The notes under the pieces: model-generated
The model's database searches: none
What the model saw: the letters and a program-made list of their open reading frames with translations, nothing else
Told to the model about the DNA's origin: nothing
Position numbers and translations under genes: made by a program
Shown: positions 1-9,004 of the stretch, one piece after another
How positions within the stretch are numbered: position 1 is the first letter of the stretch
Layout of the letters: the number at the start of each line of letters is the position of its first letter
NCBI GenBank assembly: GCA_016875095.1
Contig: VGSG01000003.1
Coordinates: 79,835 to 143,834, forward strand
Origin: Deltaproteobacteria bacterium
GTDB lineage: Bacteria > Desulfobacterota > Desulfomonilia > Desulfomonilales > Desulfomonilaceae
DNA: 64,000 bases
Direction: 5' to 3'

Positions 1-1430
1 GTGTCGAAATCGCCCCCGATGGGCCTCATGATCCGCTCCATCGTAGCATCGGAGACTTTGAGGGACTGCGCCAGCTCTCGGCCGGCCTGGGTCGTGGCTT
101 CAAGGATGTCATTGGCCCCCACCGAGAACTCGGGACGGTTCATTACTTCGGCCGCGGGTCGATAGATCTCGGCGATCAGTCCTTTGCCGAACAGGAAGTT
201 CACGTACGAGGAGAGCTGCGTGAAGACGGCCGGCTCGGGAAATCCGGCTACGGACAAGATCACGGCTTTGGGAGGCTCTTGGCGCCGCGGATGATAGGTC
301 TTCCCGTCGCGGCGATGAAGAAACGGCTCCGACATCGGAAGTGTCCGTTCAATAAAGGCTTTCATCGCCGCGTTCACGGTGTAGTGATACAGAGGCGTGG
401 CATAGACCGCGATGTCGGCTTCCAACCACTTGGAGAACAGCTCATTGGTCATATCGTCCTTCTGGACGCAGACTCCCGGGGTCTTTGTCCAGCAGGTGAA
501 GCAGCCGATGCAGTTTTTGACCGTCTTTTCGCGGAGCCGAATCGTCTCCACCTCCGCGCCCGCGTCGAGCATCCCCTTCACCAGCGCCTCAAGCACCATT
601 CCAGTCTTGCTGACCCCGTCAACTCTCGGGCTCGAGTTAATAGCGAGAACTTTCATGGCGGTCTCCTGTTTCTCGGATTGTGTCTGATAGGAAGGTTTCG
701 CGGCCCCGGTTGACAAACCCGGAGCGAGGTCCGGCCTGACGGATTGAGGGATCGCAGCGGCTAATTGGGGAACCGCGCGGCCCTCTCCAATAGGGGAGAT
801 GTCACCCGCGGCGGCAAGGGACATCTTTCGCATCTCTGCGAGACCGGGCAGGCCAAGACGCTTGAGGTAGAGGTCCGGAAACCGAAGATTCAACGGAACG
901 CCAAAGCCGACGATAATCGCGATAGGAATCAGCGCGCGGGTTACAACCGACGGATAGATGCTCAGCACGATGCAAGTCGCAAAGATACCTGACCAGATAA
1001 AGGTCATGATTCGATTGATACGCACGAAGATCGGATTGCCCCAAACCGCCTGGGGTGTGTATTTCTTGGCATAGTGATAGGTGAAGGGGTCCAATCCGAG
1101 CATCGGCGGAACAAAAGCGACTGCGAAGAGAGTAACGTAGATCCCGGTCACCGCATACTCCGTGAGGATCGTTCCGGCCGCTTGGCGCCACAGAGCAAGA
1201 GACAAGGTAATCACCAGAAAGTAACCGAAGATCGCCCAGTCAAAGTAGGTCGGCTTGTCCCATTGGCGCGCCAGCAAAAGAATGCAAACGCAATAGACGA
1301 GCATAGCGCTGGCCGCGATGAGCAAGACGCCGGGTTCTTTCCCTAATGACGCCCAAATCTTGAAAAACGCCAGAGCGGGAAAAGGAGCCACGTAGAGAAA
1401 GGTCTGTCGGGCTTTGGTCAATGTTGGCAT
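1..1430 (-). CDS. Membrane domain fused in frame to iron-sulfur flavoprotein / FMN reductase (3' end outside window)
   Basis: The minus-strand frame stays open from an ATG at 1430 to the window edge, so at least 476 residues belong to one reading frame. Residues 1 to about 190 form five or six hydrophobic segments. A Pro/Ala-rich linker follows, then from residue 259 a flavodoxin-like fold starting MKVLAINSSPR. Cysteines at about 307, 310, 313 and 321 give CX2CX2CX7C, the compact 4Fe-4S motif of Isf-type iron-sulfur flavoproteins, so the likely role is flavin/Fe-S electron transfer at the membrane. An ATG at 656 with an AGGAG six bases upstream could also start the soluble domain alone, giving two products from one frame. 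I checked 657-1430 triplet by triplet and found no stop. The membrane half belongs to no family I recognise. Confidence 0.75.
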   Translation of the reverse strand, partial: MPTLTKARQTFLYVAPFPALAFFKIWASLGKEPGVLLIAASAMLVYCVCILLLARQWDKPTYFDWAIFGYFLVITLSLALWRQAAGTILTEYAVTGIYVTLFAVAFVPPMLGLDPFTYHYAKKYTPQAVWGNPIFVRINRIMTFIWSGIFATCIVLSIYPSVVTRALIPIAIIVGFGVPLNLRFPDLYLKRLGLPGLAEMRKMSLAAAGDISPIGEGRAVPQLAAAIPQSVRPDLAPGLSTGAAKPSYQTQSEKQETAMKVLAINSSPRVDGVSKTGMVLEALVKGMLDAGAEVETIRLREKTVKNCIGCFTCWTKTPGVCVQKDDMTNELFSKWLEADIAVYATPLYHYTVNAAMKAFIERTLPMSEPFLHRRDGKTYHPRRQEPPKAVILSVAGFPEPAVFTQLSSYVNFLFGKGLIAEIYRPAAEVMNRPEFSVGANDILEATTQAGRELAQSLKVSDATMERIMRPIGGDFD

Positions 1431-1491
1431 TGGGTCCCTCGCCAAGAGTCACTGCATATAGCAAGTGTAAAAAAATAATGTCCGATTGCCG

Positions 1492-1515
1492 CTTGGATAT
1501 TGGTAGGCGCTGGCC
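1492..1515 (-). repeat. Dispersed repeat, third divergent copy
   Basis: Read on the minus strand this matches about 21 of 24 bases of the copy ending at 42267 (core GCGCCTACCAAT, followed by a CCAAG). It is one of three copies seen in intergenic DNA of the window; the others are on the plus strand at 42234 and 59951. Confidence 0.45.
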
Positions 1516-1666
1516 CCTAGCGGTCTTCTTCAAGCACGGGCTGTCCAAGAAGCCAAGTATTTTGACAACCGGTATAAAGGCATCCTACACAAGCTATTGG
1601 CAAGTGTCAAGTGTTACTTCACACTATTATGCGATTGCCGAAATGGGGAAAACGGGGATGCGTTGT

Positions 1667-1703
1667 TCCCCCTTTTCTAAAGGAGGATACTGGGGGATTT
1701 CCA
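1667..1703. repeat. Palindromic intergenic repeat (CCCCCTTTTCTAAAGGGGG type)
   Basis: The stretch CCCCCTTTTCTAAAGGAGG followed by a second G-run and ATTTCC is nearly identical to 52429-52465. It can fold as a short hairpin and lies wholly between genes, as expected of a REP-like dispersed element. Confidence 0.6.
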
Positions 1704-1750
1704 AATCCGCGCCTGCAGGGCGCTATCTCTTTCAATGCGAATCGCTTTCA

Positions 1751-4474
1751 CTACGAACCGGCAACCTCGTCGGCCAAGTAAGCTTTGGCTTGGCCTTGGA
1801 TGGTGGGGCTGATTTTTTCGGGCACGTTCTCGATGATCTGCTCCAGAGCCGTTTGAACTTTGACCCGGAGTTCCGGCTTGAGCCTCCGGCAGTGCTGAAA
1901 GGTGTTCAGCATACGGCTCGCGTTGTAGTCATTGATGCGGGCCATCCATGAGACGGTGTCGGCGATCCACTGAATTCCCCGATCCGTCCAGATCATCTTG
2001 TTGTTCGCGGCCATGGTGAGGAAGAGCGCTCTTGTCCAAGTTGGTTGATTCACGTCAAAGGTGTCGCGTGACTTCTCTCGTTCGATCATGGTGAAAGCGT
2101 CTTCGCGGGTTCCTGCTCCGATTATTCGAAGGTAATTCGCATACGCGCTCAGATGCGGGAACCAGGCTCGGTACACCTCTTCAAGCACGGAGAGCCTTTC
2201 AGCAGCGGAGCTTCGGTTTAGGGCCACCAGCGCCGCCACTCGATCGGTGGCTGTGGTCGCGGCCCGGAAATGTTTGAGTATGAGGTCGTGGCTCGCAGGC
2301 GAATCGTCTACCGCGATTAACTCCAGAAACACGTTCTTGAGAATTCGTTCCTCGATGCCGTCATTCGGCGATTCCTTCGGCCGATACGTGTCGAGCCGAT
2401 GAAAATGCGCCAACAACTCCTCCCGATGCGCGGCGTTCACCGCTGCCATAAGCGTTTCCCGCGCCTGTGCCAATTCCGGGAACCATGTGCAGTAGTTCCG
2501 GTCGAGCGGTTGTTCATCGATCCTTAGAAAATATGCCTTGAGCGCGGGGGAAAGGCTCTCGTCCTGGAGGATCTCCCCCCAAAGCGCGAGCCATTCCTGG
2601 TCAACTGCGGCATCGGGCTTGGGCAACAGGCCAATCCGTTGCCGGTCGGTCAATTGCCGCATCGCCTCAACCCGGTTAAAAGGATCGGTATCCATGCGGA
2701 CTTGTAGGGATAGGGTATGAGCCGTAGCGTCTGTCAGCGTGAAGGTCCCGTAGAAGGAATAACCGCGATTCACTGACGCGAACGCGGGTGACTCGGGCAC
2801 ATGTTCGAACACGGACGACATTTGCGCCTGGGCCAGCTCCAGGACTCGTTCCGCGCCGGGGACATTTCGGCCTTGAGCATCCACCAAGGCCACCTCGATG
2901 GGCAGGTGGAAGGGACCGGCCCCGCTATCGCTCTCTTGTCGAAGAGTGAGCGCGCAAGAGCGCGACTCAGGCCGATAAGTCATTTCCGCCGTAACTTTCG
3001 GGTATCCGATGGTGTACAGCCATCCCTTCTTGAATTGCTCCAAGGACCTCCCCGATGCCTCTTCAAAGCATTCGAAGAACTGTTCCGTGTTGGCGTTGGA
3101 ATTCTTGTATCGAGAAAAGTACAGCGTGGTCGCGGCCTTGAAAAGCTCCGGCCCCAGGATCAACCTCAACATGCGGATTACTTCCGCGGCTTTCACATAC
3201 GTGACCCCATCAATCAGCTCATCCGGGTTGTTGAAGCCGTCTCGAACGATACGGCCCGCGCGCCCGCTGTCCTCTATGGAAAGCGGTCCCAGCAAGGGGC
3301 TGCGGATCGAATCCACCTGAGCGAGGCGGACAAAAGTCGGGTCAAAGATCTCGGCGACAAACTGCCGTTCAACGTCAACGGTGTACGCTTCATTCAGCCA
3401 AACATCAAAGGGCGTCTCCATAGTGGTTTCGCTGCCGCACTGGTTATGCTCAAACTCATGGCCGATCACCGCGTGGGCATAGATGAGCTGCTGATCGAGG
3501 GTATGCTCGTCGATGAGAGCGGCATCGGTGACAATAGTGGTATTGCCCATGTTTTCCATTCCGCCGAAGTTGGACTTGTTCATGCAAATCGTCCGGTACA
3601 CGTCCATTGCGTATTCGTAGTCCTGGGTTTGGGCCACCCACAGCACGGATTTCTTCAGTATCTCCATGGGAATTTGCGCCCCTTCGACACGACCCGGAGG
3701 GACGAGGTATTCCAGGCGCACCGTTCGACCTGAATCGCACGTGACCTGGTCGGCAAGCATGTCCCACGTGCCCGCGCATACCAGAAACAGATAGGGCGCC
3801 ATAGGAAGAGGGTTCTCATAGGTGATGATCTGCCGCGAGGGGTCCCCGGGTTTGAGAACCGGCGCACCGTCCGGATTGGTCCGCGGGTTAATGTTTCCGT
3901 TCGTTATCAGGTGCGTGTAGCGCGCATCGGCTTCGATGGTGGTGGTCATGGCGCACTTGGCCGTGCAATCATCAAAGATCGGCATGATGCGCTGAAATCC
4001 CCATTGCTGGCATTGGGAAATATACTGCTGGGGAGCCCCGTGCGGAGTGGTGTCTTTGTAAATGCCTTCGAGTATATGGTCCGAGGGAACGCATCGGGTG
4101 ACGGTTCGCACCAGAAAGCGTTGACCCGAGTCCACGCGGTCAGGCAAGGCGACGATCAGTTTGTCCCTTTCATGAGCATAGTCGTACCGAAGGGGAACAG
4201 CGCTTTCAGAGGGATCAAGGGGGTCTTTCACCCATTCCACTCTGACAATGGTCAGATCTTTCGCATCGAGCTCGATCCTTTCCAAGGGCTGCCGCGCCGT
4301 CATCTCGAGGCAGTTGCTCGCCTCCACGAATCCGTCGAGGAAATTCAGGTAGATAGTCAAATGGTGGAGCGTTACCGGTAGCTCCCCAAAATCTTCCCGC
4401 CGGTATTTATACAAGCGATCCGTCACGAACTTTTCTCCATCTGTGTCTCTCGGCGGAAGCGACCGGAAGATCAC
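1751..4474 (-). CDS. pepN: M1-family aminopeptidase, PepN-like
   Basis: The 907-residue product carries the gluzincin hallmark HEFEH (about residue 340) followed after exactly 18 residues by the third zinc ligand in LNEAY. Upstream at about 305 the substrate-binding motif GGMEN replaces the classical GAMEN. The length and the long helical C-terminal half fit bacterial aminopeptidase N (about 870 residues), which removes N-terminal residues from cytosolic peptides. There is no signal peptide. The start ATG overlaps the stop of the upstream gene by four bases (4471-4474), so the two are translationally coupled. The family assignment is firm; the gene symbol is by family resemblance only. Confidence 0.88.
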   Translation of the reverse strand: MIFRSLPPRDTDGEKFVTDRLYKYRREDFGELPVTLHHLTIYLNFLDGFVEASNCLEMTARQPLERIELDAKDLTIVRVEWVKDPLDPSESAVPLRYDYAHERDKLIVALPDRVDSGQRFLVRTVTRCVPSDHILEGIYKDTTPHGAPQQYISQCQQWGFQRIMPIFDDCTAKCAMTTTIEADARYTHLITNGNINPRTNPDGAPVLKPGDPSRQIITYENPLPMAPYLFLVCAGTWDMLADQVTCDSGRTVRLEYLVPPGRVEGAQIPMEILKKSVLWVAQTQDYEYAMDVYRTICMNKSNFGGMENMGNTTIVTDAALIDEHTLDQQLIYAHAVIGHEFEHNQCGSETTMETPFDVWLNEAYTVDVERQFVAEIFDPTFVRLAQVDSIRSPLLGPLSIEDSGRAGRIVRDGFNNPDELIDGVTYVKAAEVIRMLRLILGPELFKAATTLYFSRYKNSNANTEQFFECFEEASGRSLEQFKKGWLYTIGYPKVTAEMTYRPESRSCALTLRQESDSGAGPFHLPIEVALVDAQGRNVPGAERVLELAQAQMSSVFEHVPESPAFASVNRGYSFYGTFTLTDATAHTLSLQVRMDTDPFNRVEAMRQLTDRQRIGLLPKPDAAVDQEWLALWGEILQDESLSPALKAYFLRIDEQPLDRNYCTWFPELAQARETLMAAVNAAHREELLAHFHRLDTYRPKESPNDGIEERILKNVFLELIAVDDSPASHDLILKHFRAATTATDRVAALVALNRSSAAERLSVLEEVYRAWFPHLSAYANYLRIIGAGTREDAFTMIEREKSRDTFDVNQPTWTRALFLTMAANNKMIWTDRGIQWIADTVSWMARINDYNASRMLNTFQHCRRLKPELRVKVQTALEQIIENVPEKISPTIQGQAKAYLADEVAGS

Positions 4475-5034
4475 TCGTTCCAGGAGAGATCTTCTTCCAG
4501 CAGCGTTTGTGCGATGGCCTTGACGATCCGCTCCACGTAGTGTTCAGGATAGGTGGCCGTAAGGTGACGCATGCTGTAGTGTCGCAAACCCCATTTCCAA
4601 ACCAGCGCATCTGCTCGAGCCTCCAGGCGCTCTTTGAACTCGGCGCGTTCTTTTTTCCCGCGAGGCCATTCCTGTTCCGGAGGCCGGCGAGCCGCCACGT
4701 GACCTAACTCATGGAGCATTGCGCCGATGAAAAGGTCTTCAGACCACTCCATATGTTCCTTGTGCATGGTTATAGCATAGCGTCGGATTTCCGGAGTCTC
4801 CTCTGACTTTGTCTTCATGCCGAACGGGAAGCCGGTGTCGGGCATGACCGTAATATACAAGCGCCGGGCTTCGCTCAGAAAGAGTTCCAGTGCATCGGGC
4901 GGGAGGAGAGAAAAGGTCTTTGTCATGCGAGCAATGACTGCGCGTAAGAGCGCCGTATCGTTCAGGCGCGATCCGAGGCGGACCGTCTTCGTCGCATATT
5001 CCCTAATCCGGTCTTCTTGTGTGCGATCACCCAT
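4471..5034 (-). CDS. Small HEXXH putative zinc metallopeptidase
   Basis: A 187-residue protein with HELGH near residue 106 and a downstream LEARADA segment whose Glu could be the third zinc ligand, as in many small soluble metallopeptidases. No signal peptide or membrane segment is seen. An in-frame TTG at 5076 would add 14 residues; I prefer the ATG at 5034, although its ribosome site (GAGCTGAGA) is weak. The stop overlaps the start of the PepN-like gene, so the two form a coupled pair of putative metalloproteases. I cannot assign it to a named family. Confidence 0.7.
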   Translation of the reverse strand: MGDRTQEDRIREYATKTVRLGSRLNDTALLRAVIARMTKTFSLLPPDALELFLSEARRLYITVMPDTGFPFGMKTKSEETPEIRRYAITMHKEHMEWSEDLFIGAMLHELGHVAARRPPEQEWPRGKKERAEFKERLEARADALVWKWGLRHYSMRHLTATYPEHYVERIVKAIAQTLLEEDLSWNE

Positions 5035-5156
5035 TCTCAGCTCGTCGGGCGGATGGTGGCCGGAAAAGGGCGCCAAAGGCGCATCAACCGAGCGTTAATC
5101 TTAGCCCCAGCAAGCCGGAACCAGGGAAATGCGCTTCGATTAGCGCGAAGACAATG

Positions 5157-6380
5157 CTACCAGAGCGTTTCGAAAACCCGCGTGGGCTGTTGATCGCGGC
5201 TAGGGGAACTCGGAGAATAAGAGCCGTTCCACTTGGCCATGAGCTGGTGATATTCCTTGTTGACGGGATCCAGCGATAAAGCGGATTTGAGCGTTGCGAT
5301 GGCATCAGCAGGCCGTTTGAGCGCATACTGGACCTCAGCGAGGATCTGGAGCATGTCGGGTCCTGTGCCGCCCGTTAGTTTCACCGCTCTTTCCGCGAAC
5401 TGGAGCGCCTTGACCGGGTCGCGCAGCGGCGGACCCGGGGCTTGAGCCAGGAGCAGGCCCATCGCGGCATAAGCAGCGGCAAGGTTCTTATCTTGTTCAA
5501 GAGCTTTATCCAGATCTTTCTTGGCAGCCTCGTAGTCACCCAGCTTCATGTACGCGGTCCCTCTGTCTTTGTACAACACAGGCGAATTGGGATTGGCTTC
5601 AATGACCTTGCTGAACTCCTCAACAGCCTTGTCATGTCTGCCTTTACCGCTGTGCGCCATGCCTCTGTTATGGTACGCTGCCCAGTGTTGCGAATTGAGC
5701 CGGATTGCGCTGTCGAAATCTTCCATAGCCTTGTCGAAATCATTCTTTCGCATCAAGGCCACCCCGCGGTTGTTGTAGTACATGGCGTTATTCTGCTCTA
5801 ATCTTATTGCCTGGTTGAAGTCTTCAATAGCCTTGTCGAAATCTCTCTGCCCGTTGTGCGCGAACCCTCGGTTATTGTAGAAGTTGGCGTTGTTGGGGTT
5901 CAGGCGAATGGCCTGATCAAAGTCCTTGATTGCATCTTCGAATCGCTGTTTGCCGTTCAGGGCAAATCCGCGGCTGTTGAAGCAGGTCGCCGAATGCGGA
6001 TCCAGTTTGAGCGCCACGGTTAATACTTCGGTGGCCTTGTCGAACTCGTCCACCGCGTTGTATGCGTATCCAAGGCGACTGTAAGCCGCGGCGTACGCGG
6101 GATCGAGCTTCACGGCGCGCAAGAGATCTTGAATCGCCGCCCTCGAGTCTCCCTTGCGAAGATGGATCTCTCCGAGTTTCGCCCACGCGGTGGCTGACCG
6201 AGGTTCGAGTTCCACGGTCCTGGAAAAATGCTTGAGCGCATCGTCGTAGTTCCCCGCGTCCTCCGCGTAAAGCCCGGCCCGGAACGAATCCTCGAACTCG
6301 CGCGCGGAGCTGATGTCGGCCAAGGACACGTTCAGGGCGCAGGCGATGGCTGCCGCGAATATGATGTGTCTCACTTTCAT
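5157..6380 (-). CDS. Exported TPR-repeat protein
   Basis: Starts at ATG 6380 behind a CGAGGAGACC ribosome site, giving a typical Sec signal peptide (MKVRHIIFAAAIACALNVSL). About nine to ten tetratricopeptide repeats follow, several nearly identical in the phrase 'NNRGxAxxxxxDFDKAIEDF', which points to internal duplication. The C-terminus after the last repeat is short and polar. It probably acts as a periplasmic scaffold for protein-protein contacts; the partner is unknown. The longer frame to 6470 lacks a ribosome site and would bury the signal peptide. Confidence 0.85.
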   Translation of the reverse strand: MKVRHIIFAAAIACALNVSLADISSAREFEDSFRAGLYAEDAGNYDDALKHFSRTVELEPRSATAWAKLGEIHLRKGDSRAAIQDLLRAVKLDPAYAAAYSRLGYAYNAVDEFDKATEVLTVALKLDPHSATCFNSRGFALNGKQRFEDAIKDFDQAIRLNPNNANFYNNRGFAHNGQRDFDKAIEDFNQAIRLEQNNAMYYNNRGVALMRKNDFDKAMEDFDSAIRLNSQHWAAYHNRGMAHSGKGRHDKAVEEFSKVIEANPNSPVLYKDRGTAYMKLGDYEAAKKDLDKALEQDKNLAAAYAAMGLLLAQAPGPPLRDPVKALQFAERAVKLTGGTGPDMLQILAEVQYALKRPADAIATLKSALSLDPVNKEYHQLMAKWNGSYSPSSPSRDQQPTRVFETLW

Positions 6381-6568
6381 CTGGTCTCCTCGTGCCGGAT
6401 TCCAGGAGGCGCCTTGTATTTGGTGAACACCTATACTCGGTTTCAGGAAAGGTGGCAAGTCGTAGAGCACACGTTCAGTTCAAAGCCCAAAACAGCTTGA
6501 CGGCCGACAGGACCGAGTTTAGGCGCAAATCCTTGCCCAATAGATCTTGGCCCCAGGAGGTGGATTTC

Positions 6569-7225
6569 ATGGATGTCTTACAGACGATACGCTGTCGGGG
6601 GAGTGTCAGGGCTTTTGCGGACGAACCCCTGGACCGGTCGCTGCTGGAAGCTGTGCTCCATGACGCTTCCCGCGCTCCTTCCGCGATCAACATGCAGCCG
6701 TGGGAAGTCCACATGGCGCTGGGAGAGGAAAGAAAAAGGCTGTCCAAGAGGCTGCTTCGTTCGTACCGGGAGCGCCGGATTACCTGCGGCCCGGGGGCGG
6801 CCAAGGAAGTGATACCGGAGCGTTTCCTGCAACGAGGCCGTGAATCGGTCGAACAGATGACACCACTGGTGGAGAGAATGGGATCGGATTTTAGGACGTA
6901 CATCAACGAGGGCAGCCTTGACTTCTATGGAGCGCCGGCTGTCGCGCTGATATTCCTTGATGAGCTTCTTCACCCGGATCACTTGGTAGACGTGGGCTCA
7001 TTCATGGGGTATCTGGTCCTGGCCGCGGCAGGGCATGGGCTTGGTTCGTGTCCAATCGGCTTGGTGAGCGCGTACCAAGACGAGGTCAAGGACCAACTGA
7101 ACATCCCGGAATCAAAGACGCTTGTGGTTACGGTGGCTTTAGGGAGGCCCGACCCTAATGCTTGCATCAATGAATTCAGGTCTACACGCGCGGAATTGTC
7201 CGAATTCGTGCGATGGATAGACTAA
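6569..7225 (+). CDS. Nitroreductase-family FMN oxidoreductase
   Basis: A 218-residue protein starting at ATG 6569 behind a perfect AGGAGG (6555-6560). The N-terminal RGSVRAF is the FMN phosphate-binding motif of the nitroreductase fold. It is followed by a PSAINMQPW segment, and a GSFMGYLVLAAAGHGLGSCPIG helix/turn lies in the second half, as expected of NfsA/NfsB-like homodimers. It would reduce nitro, quinone or flavin substrates with NAD(P)H in the cytosol. It diverges from the TPR gene across a 188-base spacer. The substrate cannot be read from sequence. Confidence 0.88.
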   Translation: MDVLQTIRCRGSVRAFADEPLDRSLLEAVLHDASRAPSAINMQPWEVHMALGEERKRLSKRLLRSYRERRITCGPGAAKEVIPERFLQRGRESVEQMTPLVERMGSDFRTYINEGSLDFYGAPAVALIFLDELLHPDHLVDVGSFMGYLVLAAAGHGLGSCPIGLVSAYQDEVKDQLNIPESKTLVVTVALGRPDPNACINEFRSTRAELSEFVRWID

Positions 7226-7258
7226 GATACCAAACCGGCCATTCACGGCCCGATTGAG

Positions 7259-7792
7259 TTAGTCCTCAAATTTGAGCAACCGCACAAGCTTCTTCAAGTG
7301 CCGAATATCCTCGTCTGTAATCCCCGTTATCTCAAAGCCGGCAATGGTGGCGCCCGAAGGCCCATGGGGGCGGACCCATCGGCAGGTGGCTTCGAACATG
7401 AGACCGTCGACTTCTGAGATAACTTCGCTGGGAAGCATGAACGTCTTCACTTGGCCGACAGCGCTCTTTGCTCCCACGACGCGCAAGCCGCTTTCGGAGA
7501 TATCGGCGATGAACCCTCTCAGTTCCTCGTCTTCCACGTCGTAAACAGCCACGGGCAGGAGCGCGGTGACGCGTGCGGCTTTTCGCTGATCGAGAAGCTG
7601 AGTCGATGCTTGACTCTCGGCGCTATGATCGTCGGCTTGCCTTCTCATTGATGCGGTTTCCAGCAATTGCCCGACCGCCGCTTCCACCTCGCCGAAGCTG
7701 AAACCATACTTAACCCGTAATTCAGCCCCACCAATGCCCTGACGAATATCATCAAGGATTTGCTTGGCTTTGTAGAAGTGCTCGGCAGCCAT
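7259..7792 (-). CDS. PilZ-domain protein (predicted c-di-GMP binder)
   Basis: The C-terminal PilZ domain carries the two c-di-GMP motifs: RKAAR (RxxxR) and DISESG (D/NxSxxG). The N-terminal 50 residues form a helix-turn-helix-like module (DDIRQGIGGAELRVKYG...) that recurs in the divergent gene at 8089. The preferred start is ATG 7792 behind GGGGGAGC; a start at 7816 adds eight residues with no ribosome site. It faces away from its paralogue across a 296-base AT-rich spacer, so the two may share control. The likely role is a cytosolic c-di-GMP effector; the output is unknown. Confidence 0.82.
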   Translation of the reverse strand: MAAEHFYKAKQILDDIRQGIGGAELRVKYGFSFGEVEAAVGQLLETASMRRQADDHSAESQASTQLLDQRKAARVTALLPVAVYDVEDEELRGFIADISESGLRVVGAKSAVGQVKTFMLPSEVISEVDGLMFEATCRWVRPHGPSGATIAGFEITGITDEDIRHLKKLVRLLKFED

Positions 7793-8088
7793 GAAAGCGC
7801 TCCCCCTCTCACTCATTGGGCCCGGTGTCCCGTCGTCTCCTCAGCTTGGCCGGAGCTAAACCCTCACGGCTTCGGAGGACGTTCAACCCGCGACCGGGCG
7901 CGTTTCGTCGATCGAACAGACCCCGTCAAACATGGCGTTCAAGTCTGGACTTCTCGATCAAACATTGATTATTATATCATAAGGTCGGCGGTTGAGAGGT
8001 CCAAATCAGATTTTAGCGGTATGAAAAGCTGGGGCGCATGCGGCTTCTTGAGTGGATATCATTGACGAGGCTTTAGAAGAGAGGCGTG

Positions 8089-8628
8089 ATGTCGCACAAG
8101 AGGAAAATCAGGGCGCACGAAATAGTCGCGGATATACGAGGAGGGTTGAACGGCGCGGATATTATGCAAAAGTACAGACTTACTCCCAAGGGGCTGGGGA
8201 ATTGTTTGAAAAAGCTAGTGGAAGCGGGTTTCTTGGAAGCGAGCGAGCTGTCCGGCGATCTCTCTTTTGACGAGACAACGACCGGAAGGTGGACCAACCG
8301 CGTTCCCCGAGATAAACTGGAATTTCCGCTTCCTATCTTTGAAACAGAGAACCCCGAAGTAAGGGGAAAAGTGCGTGACATCACCAAGAATGGGGTCGGT
8401 GTCGAAGGCATTGCCAGTCGGGAAAATGAAATAAAGGCCTTTGTCATACCTGCGGATGAGTTCTTCCTGGTCGATCCGGTGGTTTTCAAGGCGGAATGCC
8501 GCTGGGTTCGCCAAGACGAACCTGGAGGGCCCCTCCTAAGCGGCTTCGAAATAGTATCTGTCTCTGAAGGGAGCTTTCAAGAACTGAGGAAGCTCCTGGA
8601 CGCGCTCACTTTGAGGGTTGCGAGCTAG
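8089..8628 (+). CDS. PilZ-like protein, paralogue of the 7259-7792 gene
   Basis: A 179-residue product starting at ATG 8089 after GAGAGG (a GTG one codon upstream is possible). The N-terminal module (ADIRGGLNGADIMQKYR...) aligns with the divergent neighbour. In the PilZ half RWTNR keeps RxxxR, but the second motif is DITKNG, with Thr in place of the usual Ser, so c-di-GMP binding may be altered. The C-terminal 'FKAECRWVR...GFEI' strand is also shared with the neighbour. The pair looks like a local duplication followed by divergence and inversion. Confidence 0.78.
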   Translation: MSHKRKIRAHEIVADIRGGLNGADIMQKYRLTPKGLGNCLKKLVEAGFLEASELSGDLSFDETTTGRWTNRVPRDKLEFPLPIFETENPEVRGKVRDITKNGVGVEGIASRENEIKAFVIPADEFFLVDPVVFKAECRWVRQDEPGGPLLSGFEIVSVSEGSFQELRKLLDALTLRVAS

Positions 8629-8654
8629 GGGCTCATGTTCTCTCACGGTCGGGA

Positions 8655-8927
8655 ATGATGGCGAAATCGGCGAAAATGATCGTGTCGGCCGCGGCTCTTA
8701 TGGCGCTCATCTGTGCTGCTGCGCCGGCAGACGCCGATTGGTGGGTCATCTGCTGGAATAGAAAGGTGGGGGGCGTAAGCGTCGTCGGCGTCAAGGTCTA
8801 CTGCAATCAATGCTATAGTAAGAGGACGCAAGACTTTACACCGTATGCGACAAGCCCTAACTGTAAAGTGTTCTTCGATCAGCAGGAAGCAGACGAGTGG
8901 TATTCCAAGAATTGTGATTGCCCTTGA
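8655..8927 (+). CDS. Small secreted cysteine-rich protein
   Basis: A 90-residue product: a signal peptide (residues 1 to about 27, ending ...APADA) followed by a compact mature part of about 63 residues with six cysteines, including CxxC (YCNQCY) and a terminal CDC. The even number of cysteines suggests disulfides or metal binding in the periplasm. A second ATG lies one codon downstream. I know of no family for it. It sits 26 bases after the PilZ-like gene and 77 bases before the TPR membrane protein, on the same strand. Confidence 0.65.
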   Translation: MMAKSAKMIVSAAALMALICAAAPADADWWVICWNRKVGGVSVVGVKVYCNQCYSKRTQDFTPYATSPNCKVFFDQQEADEWYSKNCDCP

Positions 8928-9004
8928 CCTAAGGAGTCCTTCTATCAATTGTTTCGAGAGCCCTGCTCCATTGATAGGCGGGGCCTGGACGTCCGGCCGG
9001 AGAA

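Larger units (their letters stand above)
1431..1750. other. Intergenic region with two dispersed repeat copies
   Basis: This 320-base gap lies between two minus-strand genes. It holds an inverted copy of the 'GGCGCCTACCAAT' repeat near 1492-1515 and a palindromic C-run/G-run repeat at 1667-1703. Between them is an A/T-rich stretch (1468-1480) that could carry the promoter of the downstream fusion gene, but no convincing -35/-10 pair is visible. I see no coding sequence in it. Confidence 0.6.

Noticed and set aside
802..1191. Minus-strand 129-codon frame near the left edge
   Set aside because: It lies within the membrane/flavoprotein frame in another phase and is rich in Arg/Ser as expected of shadow frames.
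2801..3733. 310-codon plus-strand frame inside the PepN-like gene
   Set aside because: Antisense shadow; the minus strand has the full HEXXH gene with zinc ligands and the expected length.
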